A DNA stretch of 64,000 nt. Origin: Sternotherus odoratus. Lineage: Eukaryota; Chordata; Testudines; Kinosternidae. Each line of letters starts with the position of its first letter. Within the stretch, counting starts at the first letter, position 1. Shown here in pieces: positions 30,720-42,265 of this stretch. The notes under the pieces are model-generated. The model did no database searches, was not told the origin of the DNA, and was given only the letters and a program-made list of their open reading frames with translations. The stretch is from assembly GCA_032164245.1 (NCBI GenBank), contig JAVMKO010000010.1, positions 24,936,189 to 25,000,188 on the forward strand, written 5' to 3'. A program made the position numbers and the translations under genes.

Positions 30720-31794
30720 ATAGAGTGTGGCAGGTTTAGGAGATGAAATTCATCCTCATGCTGGAGCCAGGCTGAGTGGCTCTTACTATGCCAGCAACCA
30801 CTTCCTTCATGGGGGCAGCTTCACCAGGTTCACCAACTGGCGGTTCATCCACCGGGCCCGACTCAACTGCTTTCCCCTCAACAGAGCCGTCCGCCATGGC
30901 AACCCAGACAAGCGCTGCAGGAGGTGCAGCTACGACAACGAGACCTTGCCCCACATCCTATGTGGATGCAAGTCGCACTCCCGAGCCTGGAAGCACCGCC
31001 ACAATGCCATCCAGAACCGGCTGGTGGAAGCCATCTCACCGTCCCTGGGGAAGATCTCTGTCAACGCCAACATCCCCGGGACAGATAGCCGACTGCAACC
31101 TGATATTGTTGTGAGCGACACAGAAAAGAAGAAGGTCCTAATAGTGGACGTCACAGTGCCATTTGAAAACCGGTCACTGGCCTTCCACAAGGCCTGAGCA
31201 TGGAAGAAGTTGAAGTACACCCCGCTTGCCGACACCCTGAGAGCGCAGGGCTACGAGGTGCAGCTCCACGCCCTGATCGTAGGAGCCCTGGGCGCATGGG
31301 ACCCCCACAACAAGCTGGTACTGAGAGCGTGCGGAATCGGTCGGCTCTACGCCTAGCTCATGAGACAGCTCATGGTGTCCGATGCCATCAGGTGGTCCAG
31401 AGACATATACACTGAACACATCACGGGACATCGCCAGTGCCAGGTTGAGTAACTAAGACTGCCGAACAAGGAAACAACCCACCCCTCCTTCCCTGACAAA
31501 CAGAGGGACGCACCCTACCCATGTACTTATCGCCTACACCACCACTGACTTGGACTTTTGCTACACCCCATGGGTGGCGTACCCGAACACCCCTATACAC
31601 TGACGCTTTAAAAAACTCCCACACCCCAATCTGGATCTATGTTGGATATGTAATATGCATGTACCCTGTAAACCCTGTACCTGTTACCTACAATCGCCCA
31701 TAACCCCAGCCTGACTCCAGATGTCCAGTACCTTACTCCTCAATTTGTGTATGTTGTCATTTTTAACATTAGCTTTAATAAAATTTTAAATCTC
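30720..31794 (+). mobile_element. R2-group (RLE-type) non-LTR retrotransposon, 5'-truncated
   Basis: About 1.07 kb of the 3' end. It holds the tail of the single ORF with zinc knuckle and restriction-like endonuclease (30727-31452), then a ~340-bp 3' untranslated region ending ATTAGCTTTAATAAAATTTT AAATCTC. A second copy of the extreme 3' end is at 25796-25906. The locus is not ribosomal DNA, so this is either an R2-clade element off its normal 28S target or another RLE clade (R4, NeSL, Hero). No target duplication was found. Confidence 0.85.
30727..31452 (+). pseudogene. R2-like polyprotein C-terminus: zinc knuckle + RLE endonuclease, broken
   Basis: In frame from 30727 the protein reads TNWRFIHRARLNCFPLNRA, then a CCHC knuckle C-x2-C-x8-H-x4-C in CRRCSYDNETLPHILCGC, followed by HSRAWKHRHNAIQNRL. 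The restriction-like endonuclease follows, with its catalytic PD and D in QPDIVVS ... LIVDVTVPFENR. A TGA at 31195 and a TAG at 31354 interrupt the same frame, which otherwise continues AWKKLKYTPLADTLRAQGY, ALIVGALGAWDP and VSDAIRWSRDIYTEHITGH to a TAA at 31450. In intact elements this domain nicks the target DNA that the reverse transcriptase then primes from. The reverse transcriptase itself is missing here. GTG at 30727 is only the first codon of the frame, not a real start. Confidence 0.88.
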
Positions 31795-31827
31795 CTTGTG
31801 GTTGATACTTCATCCCATGGCTTAGAA

Positions 31828-32474
31828 CTGTGGTTCCCAAACTGGGGTCATAAATTTTTTTCCCTTATAGTGAACAGAGCTGTCCCTAGTGATCCTGGGC
31901 AGCATGGGGCCAGCAGCTAAAGCTAAGCAGATCAAAGCAAGCATTTGACACTGAGGAGATTTCAACTGCAAGACTCCTTATAAGAAACGGAAAGGGAGAT
32001 GGATATTTTTTGCTGTTTTTAAAATTAAATAGGCAGCTAGTATTGTTTTTAAAATTATTATGAAGGACAAGTTTTAAGCTTTGTTATAACATGCATTATG
32101 TGCCTGGACTGCTCAAGATTTGAATGCTTGTATAGGAGGAACAATTTGAGTTGGCTTCTTAAATACGTTTGTGTTGTTTCACATCTGATACTCCTTGATG
32201 AAACATAGGAGCCTTGTCTAATAACAAAGTGATACAAGCTACAAAAGTGAGATCCTGAAAGAGTGTTGCCATTTAATGATAAATAATAATAATAAATAGA
32301 ATGCAATAAGCATGTCATAAAAACAAATTTTATATTTCCAAGATCACTGCTTTTATAATTTATACTCAGGTAAAGGAGAAAATCCCTGGAAATATTCATT
32401 TTTAGGAGGGAGTTGGAGAGACTTTACATTTTAGTGCCAGGGGTTCACAGGTCATTAAAGTTTAGGAACCACTG
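31828..32474. mobile_element. hAT MITE, 647 bp
   Basis: Ends CTGTGGTTCCCAAACT and AGTTTAGGAACCACTG (hAT type, first base mutated) with perfect 8-bp duplications GCTTAGAA at 31820-31827 and 32475-32482. AT-rich interior including AATAATAATAATAAA at 32281; no transposase. It lies ~30 bp downstream of the R2-like 3' end. Confidence 0.9.
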
Positions 32475-32482
32475 GCTTAGAA

Positions 32483-32958
32483 TAGTGCCTGCAGTGACCT
32501 TGTTTGGGCTATTGGGACCACAGGATATAAACACAGATGTGCATGGATATCCCACTGTCACCTTCCAAAAAGGACTTGTCGTTTCCAGCCACTCTGAGCA
32601 TGGTCCCATATTTCCTATGCATGACTTTACTGGTGTGGAGGGCCTTGCAATGGCCCTCAACATCACTCTGAGCACTGACCTTTTTAGTGTGTTTCTGTGT
32701 AGAGGGATGTTGTGACATTGTGCAGCCTCTTTAGCTACCCCTTTAGGGCTGTGACTGGTAAATCATCAGCTGGATTTTTGAGCCCCTTCACAAAGAATAT
32801 TGGTAGCCTATATTATTTTTCATGTTATCATTAAGATGAGCTGTCACTTTCAATTGAGGGAACAACTATTTGCTGGGTTAGGGCGAACTGGTCTGCATAA
32901 TCACATAACAAATTGTGTGGACGAGCAAATATATCAATATCTCTCCATCACCCTAAAC
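32483..32958. other. Unique DNA
   Basis: Overlapping frames of 69-100 codons on both strands without signature. Confidence 0.5.
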
Positions 32959-33629
32959 CAGGAGTGGGAAAACTTTTTGGCCCAAGGGCCATATTGGGGT
33001 TGCAAAACTGGATGGAGGTCCAAGTAGGGAAAGCTGTGCCTCCTAAAACAGCCTGCCCCCCACCCCCTATCTAACCCCTTCACACTTTCCACCCTCTGAT
33101 TGTCCCCCTCAGAATCCTCAACCTATCCAACCCCCCTGCTCTTTGTCCCCTAACTGCCCCCCACAAGACCCCCGACCCTAACCGCCCCCCCACCTTCTAT
33201 CCAACCCCCCCTGCTCCATGTCCCTGACTGCCCCAACCCCTATCCACACCTCCGCCCCCCAACAGGCCCTCCGGGATTCCCACACTCATCCAAACCCCCT
33301 ATTCCCCTTCCCCTGACCGCCCCCCAAGAACCTCAACCCCCTGTTCCCTGTTGCTTGACTGCCCCCCTGGACTCCCTGATCCTTATCCAACCCTCTGGCC
33401 CCCTTCCCATGTCACTCAGAGCAGCATGTCTGGCAGCTGTGCAGCCCGGCCAAAGCCAGACACGCTGCCATGCTGCCTTGCAGGAACGCACAGCCCTGCC
33501 CCCCAGAGCGCTGCTCATGTGGTGGCATGACTCCAGGGGAGTGGGGACAGCAGGGGAGGTGCCGGGGGTAGCCTCCCTGACCGGGAACTCAAGGGTTGGG
33601 CAGAACTGGCCCACGGGCTGTAGTTTGCA
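32959..33629. mobile_element. hAT element, right terminus degraded
   Basis: Starts CAGGAGTGGGAAAACTTTTT GGCCCAAGGGCC, a variant of the CAGGGGTGGGCAAACT hAT end. The right part has CTGGCCCACGGGCTGTAGTTTGC, the expected inner right repeat, but the terminal CCCACCCCTG is gone and no 8-bp duplication was confirmed. The interior is a C-rich series of short repeats (CCCCTATCTAACCCC, CCCCACAAGACCCC) at 33050-33400. Confidence 0.75.
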
Positions 33630-34334
33630 GAATGAGAGTGATCCAGAGTAAAGTGCTTTATAGAATTAAACCAGGAACTTCAATGAAGTCTACGGGAGTT
33701 AAGTGTCCAAATACTATTGAAATGCAATGGGATTTAGGTCTCAACTTCCATAAACTCCAATGAAAGTTCCAGTCTTAAATAATGTTGGTGGTAATATGTC
33801 CCAATGATGAAGAACTGTCCCTAAGCAACCTGCGTAGTTCTAGTGAAATCAGGGTGCTGTTCTTATTTTGCTAGGAGTGACCAGGCATCTATTTGCTTAC
33901 CTTCCCCAGTCCCTTTCTTCATTGTCTCCCTACTTGCTCTCTGCTTCTGCTGGGCACAGCTTTTCCTGTGCTAGAACCAAACCCAGCATCTTTCTTTCTG
34001 CCAGCAGCTACATTACCAAATTGGTCCAGCTACTATGCTAAGCTATATACGGTGTTAGACAGGACACTGCATAATCCACTGTATAGTGGCATGACAACTT
34101 CAGGGAAGATGTGACCGGCAGAGAGAGAGAAAGCACCATTCAGACCTGGCAAAGACACAGCTGGGAGTTGATAGAGCTGCAGGGAGAGATAATTCGGGGA
34201 CACACACACACAGGGTTATGTCGTCCCCCCCCCCCCTGATTTCTGACATGGTTTGCCAGCCCCACTTGGTTACTAGGTCCAGCCAGGTCCACTCCCAGCA
34301 TGGCAGCTGCTGGAACTGGCAAGCTGAGCTCCAT
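33630..34334. other. Unique DNA
   Basis: Weak palindromic-repeat text at 33670-33770 (CTTCAATGAAGTCTACGGGAG ... CTCCAATGAAAGTTCC) and a C11 run near 34226. No gene recognised. Confidence 0.45.
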
Positions 34335-34342
34335 GCAGAGAG

Positions 34343-34515
34343 CAAGGGCAGCTCTAAGGTTTTTGTCGCCCTAAGCACAGAAGTTCCACGGACCTCCTGC
34401 CAAAATGCCGCTGAAGAAAGCCTGACTGCCACCCTGACGGAGAACTTCAAACCGCCCCCTGTGGCTTATTGCCTCAGGCATGCTCTTGAAGCGCTGGTGG
34501 CTGGAACCAGCCCTG
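34343..34515. mobile_element. Short hAT MITE, 173 bp
   Basis: Ends CAAGGGCAGCTCTAAGG and CTGGAACCAGCCCTG with perfect 8-bp duplications GCAGAGAG (34335-34342, 34516-34523). The body has TTTTGTCGCCCTAAGCACAG and GCCCCCTGTGGCTTATTGCC, matching a turtle hAT family I recall with inverted 'GCCCCAAGCA' motifs. Internally deleted copy. Confidence 0.88.
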
Positions 34516-34523
34516 GCAGAGAG

Positions 34524-37500
34524 GCAGGAGCAACAGCTGGGAGCTGCAGGGAGGGGTCGCTGCTTTCTGGGAGGGGAGACTGAGGATAAGGAGGTGGGGG
34601 AGTGCCTGCCTGGGGAGAGGGGAGGCATGACTCAAACTGTTCCAGGGGCAACTGAACCTTTAAATTGTGCCCTTATCCACTATCAGCAGGTATGGGTCAT
34701 CTCTGCCAGGATCCAACCTCTGTAACCGATGGTACTGAAGGTAGGGGTTGAGGAACAAGTAGGGAGGGATTATTGGTAGCTAGAGAAGAAGATGGAACAT
34801 GATAGCAGAGAGAGAGAGAGAGAATTTGGAAAGACATAGGGTGGGTGGTTGGAAAGATAAAAATTAGGGAAAACAAATAGTCACCTTTCCTGTGACCACA
34901 CTCCCATAGCTGTCAAAAACACACCACACGATTTCCCCACTGCTTTCCCACAGTGACAGATGTCCCTCGTTTCACTATTCAAAAATCTGATCATGTGAAC
35001 TAATGAATTATACAAGTTAAATAAAAGTAAAAACACTTCAGTCATCACTGAAATGAGGCTACCTCTGGGCTGGAACATGGCAATTATTTAACAGTGTAAC
35101 AACTGCATACAGCAGTTTAGAGCGCTTGAGCCACTTATAACTGCAAGGAAAGGTAGAAGGTAGCTATCCATGTTTAAAATTTGGCCAGAACATCAAAGCT
35201 GACATTCTTAATTATACACACACACACACACAAATACCTTGAGTTTTTTAATGACTACATGTTGCTAGGACCTTGTTTTTATGTCTTATTTAAAGGACAG
35301 CTGCACTTTAAAACCCCATGCTGTGGCATTGGTTCAGTATTGAGTCAAAGGGAATAGACCTGCATATTAAATCATCATTTCTTGCAACAACAGGATTTTC
35401 TTCATGACAGCCTCCCATATCTACCCAGTTTAATACTACAAGGTCTGAAAGGGCTCACAGATTAGGTGCTTTTCTTGCAGCTCTCACTGCAAAAATCTTT
35501 TTGTTTTGTTTGATTTATGAAAATTTAAAATCTTTTGGGCATGGAAAATCTTTATATTTACTGACTAGCGTTTTTTGCATAATTTATAGGTTCAACTGCA
35601 AACAATAACTACAATTTTTATCCTCAGGAAAAAAGTTGTGCAGTTAAATATAGCTTGTTATTTGTCTGCAAAAAGAGAGAAAAAATACTGTTATAAAAGA
35701 AGTCCTGAGCAAATATTTGGAAAGAGAAAAGTACAAAGGAGTGGCAGACCAGTGCTGGAAAACAGTTCCAAACTTTAGTATTGTCTAGCAATATGCCAAA
35801 AAAATTGGCAAAGATTCAAGTATTGTGGTTTGAACTTGGGTGGGAAAGGTATTTTAATGTAGCTGCTATTTCTACTTAGATAAAAAGTATTCTCAGTATT
35901 TACGAATTTAAAAAGGGAGATAGTGGCCCTAACAAATAAGTATTTTTTCCTTCTCAAAAATCTTAGCCTCATATAATAATGCACAAGGACATTTTCCATC
36001 CACTGCCTGTGAGTTGATCATGATTGGGTAGAAAATATCAGCTCCAATGTTTTCAGGTAATTAATGATTCACATTACGTTGTCAGACATAGACGTTTCTA
36101 CTGTGGTTAAAGGTATTTCAAGTGAGTAAGTAGCTGCGTCTTGAAACAGTTTTGATGTATATTTTTGTATGTACAGTAAGTGTGAGACTGTGCCAGGAAA
36201 AATATACCTGTGGTTTTCTGGGCTGCTTTCTGGATGCTGGCTCCATAAAAGGCCAACTTTTTCAGGGAAAATGCTGGCCTGCTGCACCAGGACACCCTCC
36301 ATCTCTAGCTCTATGACAGGGAGTTTCAAGTATATTCAGGAGAATAAGAGCCCATATAAATTAGCTCTCTGCCTCCCACATACCACACAATTTCCTGTGC
36401 TAGATCCATTCCTCTTCCTCTTATGAGGTTGTGCAACCTGAAAACATTCCTACAACCCTAGACTATGGTAATTCTTTTGTACAGATCCCAGTAGGTAAAG
36501 GAAAGGGTCCTTATAGTTTCAAAGTGACAGAACGACTTTCTAGTCTCTGCTTACCCAGTCTAATTGCCCCCGCACCCTGAGATCTGCTAGGAGGGATCGC
36601 TCTGTCACTGATTTTCATGGGGTAGGATGGTGGCATATCTTTGGGGATAAATGGAGCTTTCAGTCCACTGAGGCTGAATCACATTGCAACTTTTTAAAAC
36701 TTCTTGCCACATATTCCAGGGGGGGGGGGAATAATGTGGGGGAGGGGGATAGTAGTTATTCACAGCTGCCACCAGGAGAGTATCCTCTTAGAACAGGGAG
36801 CAGCATCAGAAATTAATTTGGACTTCACAAGGCACCATTGTTTTTAGCTTGAAAAATGTTACCATATCAGTAAAGCGATAAGGAAACAAAGGTAACTCTG
36901 AGCTACATTGCAAGTAATATTATTTAATGAATACTGTTACAAACTAGGCTGATGGAGGGATCCCAGGATCAGCGGGGGTTCAGGGTTGTTTACTGTGGGG
37001 ATGATTGTCACAGCCCTTACTCTTCTGTGCTGGGAGCAAGGCTCTCACCACATTTTATACCTCTGCTTACATTGTGATTCTAGCTGCCCACTGGGGTGGG
37101 AGAGGGGATGCAAGAGCTGATTGCCTCTTTGAGCAAATAAGTGGGCAGGGTAGTGGAAAAGGGCAGGGAGTAGGAGAAGCCTTAGATCTATCCCTCCCTG
37201 CCTCCCCTGCTCACAGGCCAAATTAGCTGGCTCACAACAGAAGAAAGGGAAACAAACTGTTTCCATGAAAAAGAGAGGAGTAATTTATTCCTCATTCACC
37301 AGAATCTGGGGCTGCAGAAGGGGAATTGGTAGTGTCTGAATCACAATTAATTCAGTGCTCTTCTTCTGGGGCCATGCAGCATGCTCAGGGTAGATTGTAA
37401 AATTACAATCCAGCCTATTGCTTTTAGCTGTCATCCCCAATGCCTGTTTCCATTATTCAGATATTTTCCACAAACAGACATGCCTGTTGTTTATCTTTAT

Positions 37501-38888
37501 TATTGTACTGAGCACCATGCAGCAGGGAAAAGCCCCTCCTTTTAAATGACAGGGAAAAGTTGTATGTGCAATGAGCACTCTGCATTCAAATCTAGGCAAA
37601 GTGATAATATGGACAAAAATGTTTTCTTTGTTTTTACATGATGAAACTTTAAAAGGGCTCTTGTAAATGAATGGCACCAGAAATTTTGGAACAGTACCAT
37701 TCAGTGTGGTCACTGCTGTTGACCATTAAAATGTATTCATATTATGTAACAAAATAAAACAAAAACGTATGTGTTATTGTTGCAACCTGTCTCTAGGAAG
37801 ATCTGATAATGATTTGATAAGAATACCCAGATGTGAAAGTGTATTCTGTCTAACCATGTTTCTAACCCCTCTCCAATGCTGGCTTATGCTTTTAGACCGG
37901 CATGCCAGTGATGAGTTCATTATTGCACAATCTACCTTAGAAGATTTTCTTAAGCATGCACACATGACCTGAGATTTCAAAGAACTGATGTAGTGGTACA
38001 CTGGATGCCTTTGTTTCCATCCTCTGTAGCTGTTGAACTTGCATGACCCTAGCAAAATAACTGTCATGATATATTTCATGTGTATGTATAGGAAATACAT
38101 ACTTTTCACTCTGATTCCAAGTCGGCATAAAACAATTTTACTTTACTGTAATTTAATGGTTCAGAGGCTTTTCACTGGAGCTTAACTGGCTCTCAGAATT
38201 CTCTTCCATCCTCGGAGCCCAAAACCAAAGGACCAATCATACAGTCGTGAAGAGGGCTCTCGTTTTATTTTCAAATGTGAATGTGTGTGTGTGTGCGCGC
38301 GCACATGTGGGCATGCATCTGTGTGGGTACTTTTCGCTTTTCAAGTAATTTAAATGCACCAAAGAATAGACTTGCATTATAGACTGTTCTATCTTCTGTT
38401 ACAGTTTATCCTTAGGATCCTAGGGACAAATATGCTTCTCCTCAGTGTACTGTGACACTGGGAACAAGTATATTTGTCTTGGGTGCCTTAAGTTCTCTCA
38501 CATGACTCACATGCCTGTGCCTAGCGCACCTCCCTCCGTTCCCCTAAAATGTGGTCGTTCTAGCCCTAGGACCATGGTGCGTTGTTGGAAAAACTTTACT
38601 GCCCACCCTACATATTACGAGGAAGCAGCTCACTTTGCAAAAGGCTTGATCAGTTAGCTCTCTGTTGCAAACCCAGGCAGCTCTCTGATAGTGTGCTTGC
38701 TGATCGACGAGCAGAAGAGAATGGGTTAGTGCTGACCAGAGTGGTTGCCATTCATGAAGGTGGTGTGTCTTCCATTTTCAGAAGAATTGATTGCAGAGGA
38801 TATAAGGAAGTTGTTGTGATACAGAGGATATAAGGAAGTCTTCTCATGTAGTTGTGGGATATTTGCCGTTGACTCCTGGGACCTCAAG
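34524..38888. other. Unique DNA with simple repeats
   Basis: Contains (AG)n at 34808-34822, an (AC)9 tract at 35215-35232, a G11 run near 36719 and a mixed TG/CG tract at 38282-38304. A 17-bp phrase CAGAGGATATAAGGAAG recurs 28 bp apart at 38794 and 38822. Frames of 60-121 codons have no signature. Confidence 0.5.
38282..38304. repeat. Alternating TG/CG tract
   Basis: TGTGTGTGTGTGCGCGCGCAC: alternating pyrimidine-purine sequence of a kind prone to left-handed (Z) DNA. Confidence 0.8.
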
Positions 38889-39075
38889 TGGGGCTGCATC
38901 TACAGTGCAAAGCAGTAGGTCCTGGCTTAACTCAAGGTCAGTCCCTCCAACCCTGCAGGCAAGTCCTGGGATCCTGGATACAAGCCCTAGGTTAGCGCAA
39001 TTTCAGTGTAGATGCAATGGGAGCTAGGCTTGAGCCCGGGCTCAGGCACAGACTTACAGTATAGACATACCTACA
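38889..39075. mobile_element. Old MITE remnant
   Basis: Left CTGCATCTACAGTGCAAAGC and right CTTACAGTATAGACATACC are decayed inverted relatives of the GGTATGTCTACACTG end used by turtle Harbinger- or hAT-type MITEs. Inner CTAGGCTTGAGCCCGGGCTC fits the same family. Exact ends not fixed. Confidence 0.5.
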
Positions 39076-39326
39076 GGGAAGCTCTGAGCTCTGTCCCTGG
39101 TCTGTGCTTCAGGTTCATGTCATTCTCCACCAGTGTTTCCTGTGCTGAGGAAAGGGACAATACTCCACAGTAAGTCTTGGTGCTACTGAGCTACCTTTAT
39201 GGCTTCCTGATCTGTGGGCTACTAAATGCTGGGCCAGTCCGTTGTGTAACGACAGCAAGCAGCCCCAGGAGCTGCATTATGAAGCTTTAGCAGGGCCCCA
39301 AATCTGGCCCAGTGTCTATATAGTAA

Positions 39327-40015
39327 TCTTCTATATATATAAAAGTCAAGTGGTGTATGTATGACCGCGAACTCCTCCTGCACCGTTTGAGCTAAGACTT
39401 GAAATTTGGTACAGTTAGGGGTCTTGGGGTCTAGATGGTCATAAGGGTCGAAAATTTTTCGGATCTCACCTCTGACGCCCTCCAGGGGTGAAAGTCTTTA
39501 AGGGCCAATCACATCAGCTGGGCAGCTAGGTGGTGATGATGTCAGAATACCCCCTCCAACAGACACCGCACTCGCTCAGCTCACTGCCCCTCCCTCCTCC
39601 AACATAACCCCGGAAATCCCTCAGTTCTCTGCCCCTCCCCACTCCCTACGGAACCCCGGAATCCATCAGCTCTGTGCCCCCCCCCCCACCTGCGAAGGTC
39701 CCCGGAATCCCTCGGCTCTGTGCCCCCTTCCCGCCTGCGACGGATCCGAGTTGGGTTTGGTCAGACGGTAAGTGACGTGGGGGTGTCGGGTTCGGTCGGG
39801 GGGTGAGGTGGGGGTGTTGGGTTTGCTTGGGGGGGGTCAGGTGGGGGTGTCGGGTTTGGTGGGGGGGAAAGTGAGCCGGGGGGTGTCGGGTTTGGTCTGG
39901 GGGGGTGGGAAGGTGTCGGGGTGGGTGAGGGGTGTTGGGGTTGGTCAGGGGGTGTCAGCTGTCTGACCCCTCCCAACCTCCGACTGACCCGAGCAACGCC
40001 GGGCACTTATGCTAG
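39327..40015 (+). mobile_element. Non-autonomous Helitron, long copy
   Basis: Starts TCTTCTATATATATAAAAGT after A 39326. Ends with the hairpin CCCGAGCAACGCCGGG (39988-40003), ACTTATG and CTAG at 40012-40015 before a T. Shares with 941-1267 the blocks GACTTGAAATTTGGTACAGT, ATCTCACCTCTGACGCC and GGCCAATCACATCAGCTGGG. Longer by a C-rich block (39590-39740) and a G/T-rich tandem array. No Rep/helicase frame. Confidence 0.8.
39772..39960 (+). repeat. G/T-rich tandem array in the Helitron
   Basis: Units of ~36-45 bp built on GGGGGTGTCGGGTTTGGT with variable G runs up to 8. The C-rich complement gives a proline/threonine-rich 81-codon minus frame that is not a gene. Confidence 0.8.
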
Positions 40016-41544
40016 TCATGAAATAAATAAAAAAAAGAGAGTTAGATTTAGCTATTTTGTCAGCTGCATATCTGCAAAATGTTCCCGATGTGTTTGGTAT
40101 ATACAGCATGTAGAGCTATTGTAGTTCTCTTACTAAGCGTTTTTTTATACAGACTTGCCTTCCTGCAGGGTAACAAGCTGGCAGAATAATGCCTAACATG
40201 GATCAATAAAGAATTGCAACCTGAATCCCTACAGGGCACACTGGGGAAAGTTTGTTATAGGAACTGTCTTCCTATGTTTATATGAACAAAAGCCGATATT
40301 GGCAGATTCACTGATCAGCAGCTTCAGAAGAAGTGTATAAATTTACTGTTATTCTGCTTTGCCTTTATGCAGTACACTACCTTTTTGGAGTCTTCTTGCT
40401 CTGTTTCTACCTACCATAGTGAGAAATCCCTTTACGGCATATCGGTTCCCCACTAAAGAATTTATATAGAGGCTCACTGCTCTCAAACACTTCAACTGTA
40501 TATAAATGTTTCCATGGTAGAATAGGGTAGCAACATGTAAAAAGTTAATATAACGTACAATCAAAATGGCATTATGGATAAAGGTAAGTGAAGAATGTGG
40601 TTCTTTAGATAAAAGCAGGCAGTGCTCCTGCCTTGATAAACATTTATTTAAACTAACATTCTTTGGGAATTTTCCATGATAATTTTTTCATTATTAGCAA
40701 TAGATAACAATAGTTTTAAAATAAAGTTGCACACAACCAATATTTGGAAGCAGAACAGAGTTCCAAATCCAGTGCACTCTCTCTCCTCCTTCCTAGCTGG
40801 GGAGGAGGGCTTAAAAAGGTCTCTGACAGCTTTTTAATTGGGCTCAGCTGCTCCTGCTTTGGCCAGAGGCAGCCTTACTCAGCTGAACCCAATTAACCTG
40901 CAGTTACCTTTCCCTCCACAAACCCCTCTGGCAGTAGCCTGCCCTGGGTTTACCACACTACTTGAACAGTTTCATATCTTTAAGGTGCTTTTTTTTCATT
41001 TTTATTGAGCTAATTAGAATTTCTTGTAACCTAGTGTCATCATTTAACTTATAGTATACTCATTCCATTTAAAGAATTATGCAATAGAAGCATATCCTTA
41101 TCAACTGTCAATAGTCCTATTGTACTGAATATTAATAGTAAGAATGACTAGTAGGTTATGTGAAAAGGAGCCAGACTTTAAATACCTGACTAGTCCAAGA
41201 GCTATTCTGGTATTCACAAATGGGGATTTGGGGACATTGTTGATTTTTCAGATTGTGACATATGACTCTTTCATACTTTATTATACATAAGGAAGACATC
41301 CTATCTTTGTTGTAAGGTTAGCTCTTGTGTTTTCATTAGACATTTAAACAAGCATTTGTTTGGAGGAGTGGATCTTAAAGTCCAGTTACAGTACTACAAA
41401 CCCTTTATCATGGAAGTTACACAAGTTGCCTTGTTTTATTTAAAATCAGGCTCCAAGATATTTATCTGGTTATTTGTAAATCAGTTTTTCTTACAAGTCT
41501 ATTCAAAGTATTGTAGTGACCTTTTTTAAAAACTTTTGAGCAGG
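40016..41544. other. Unique DNA with a possible LTR fragment
   Basis: The stretch 40770-40960 is richer in G+C (CTCTCTCCTCCTTCCTAGCT, GGCTCAGCTGCTCCTGC, AACCCAATTAACCTGCAG) and has the feel of an LTR fragment, but no ends or duplications were found. The rest is AT-rich and unassigned. Confidence 0.45.
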
Positions 41545-41549
41545 GATAT

Positions 41550-42260
41550 TGTAGGCTCCCTCGCCCTCCCAGCCAGATGGAGACCCCTCAGGCTGGTCTG
41601 AGCCGGCCCGGTTTAGGCTTTGTCTGGCCACCTGAAGGTAGCACAGCCTCGGGGCAGGCTGCCTCTAGCCTGGGAGTGGCCCACACAGCCTGCAACCAAA
41701 CACAGTCTTTAGGGCTGGGGTCTGGGCCTCTGAGCACAGGCAGCCAGCAACACACAGTCTTTAGGGCTGGGGCCTGGGCCTCTGAGCACAGGTGGCCTGC
41801 AGGAAAACAGTCTTTAGAGGGCTGGCTATGGCCTAGCCGTGGCACAGGCAGCCAGCAGCAAAACAAACAGTCTTGAAAGCGGGGGCCTGGGCGTCTGAGC
41901 TCAGGTAGCCCAAAGGAAAACAGTCTTTAAAGCTGGCTCTCATGGAATGGGTACCTCTGCTGTCCAGTCGGGTTCCAGTTCCTCTGGATACATGGCAGCA
42001 GTTACTCCGGGCCAGTTGTCCTCCTCATCAGGGGTGGACGCACCCCTCAGGCTGGGGTCCCCTCTGGGCAGCAGCCAGTCAGGCAAAGCCTCCTTCTCTG
42101 GTTCTCCCACCTCTGGGCTGCAGGGCTGGCCTTTTATAGTTCCGGTCCCGCCCCTGTACTTCCGGCGAGGGGGGTGGGGCGGCCTTGGCTCCACCCTCCA
42201 AGGGGCGTCTCCGGCTCCCTCGCCCTCCCAGCCGAAAGGAGACCCCTCGGGCTCACTACA
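41550..42260. mobile_element. Solo LTR, 711 bp
   Basis: TG...CA ends (TGTAGGCTCCCTCG ... GGGCTCACTACA) and perfect 5-bp duplications GATAT (41545-41549, 42261-42265) mark an integrase-inserted LTR. No second LTR or internal region is present. It holds a ~53-bp tandem array and a TATA-like TTTTATAG at 42132. The block GGCTCCCTCGCCCTCCCAGC occurs near both ends (41553 and 42213). Mirror ends TGTAG/CTACA are shared with the LTR at 19197. Gypsy or endogenous retrovirus cannot be decided from an LTR alone. Confidence 0.88.
41703..41930 (+). repeat. ~53-bp tandem repeat in the LTR
   Basis: CAGTCTTTAGGGCTGG or a variant starts at 41703, 41755, 41808, 41868 and 41921, spacings 52, 53, 60 and 53. Units also carry GGGCCTCTGAGCACAGG and GCCAGCA. 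Such arrays in LTR U3 regions are often promoter or enhancer units; here that is inference only. Confidence 0.82.
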
Positions 42261-42265
42261 GATAT

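Noticed and set aside
30736..31114. Frames overlapping the R2-like pseudogene on both strands (72-112 codons)
   Set aside because: Shadows of the RLE-type reading frame, which alone carries the CCHC and PD...D motifs.
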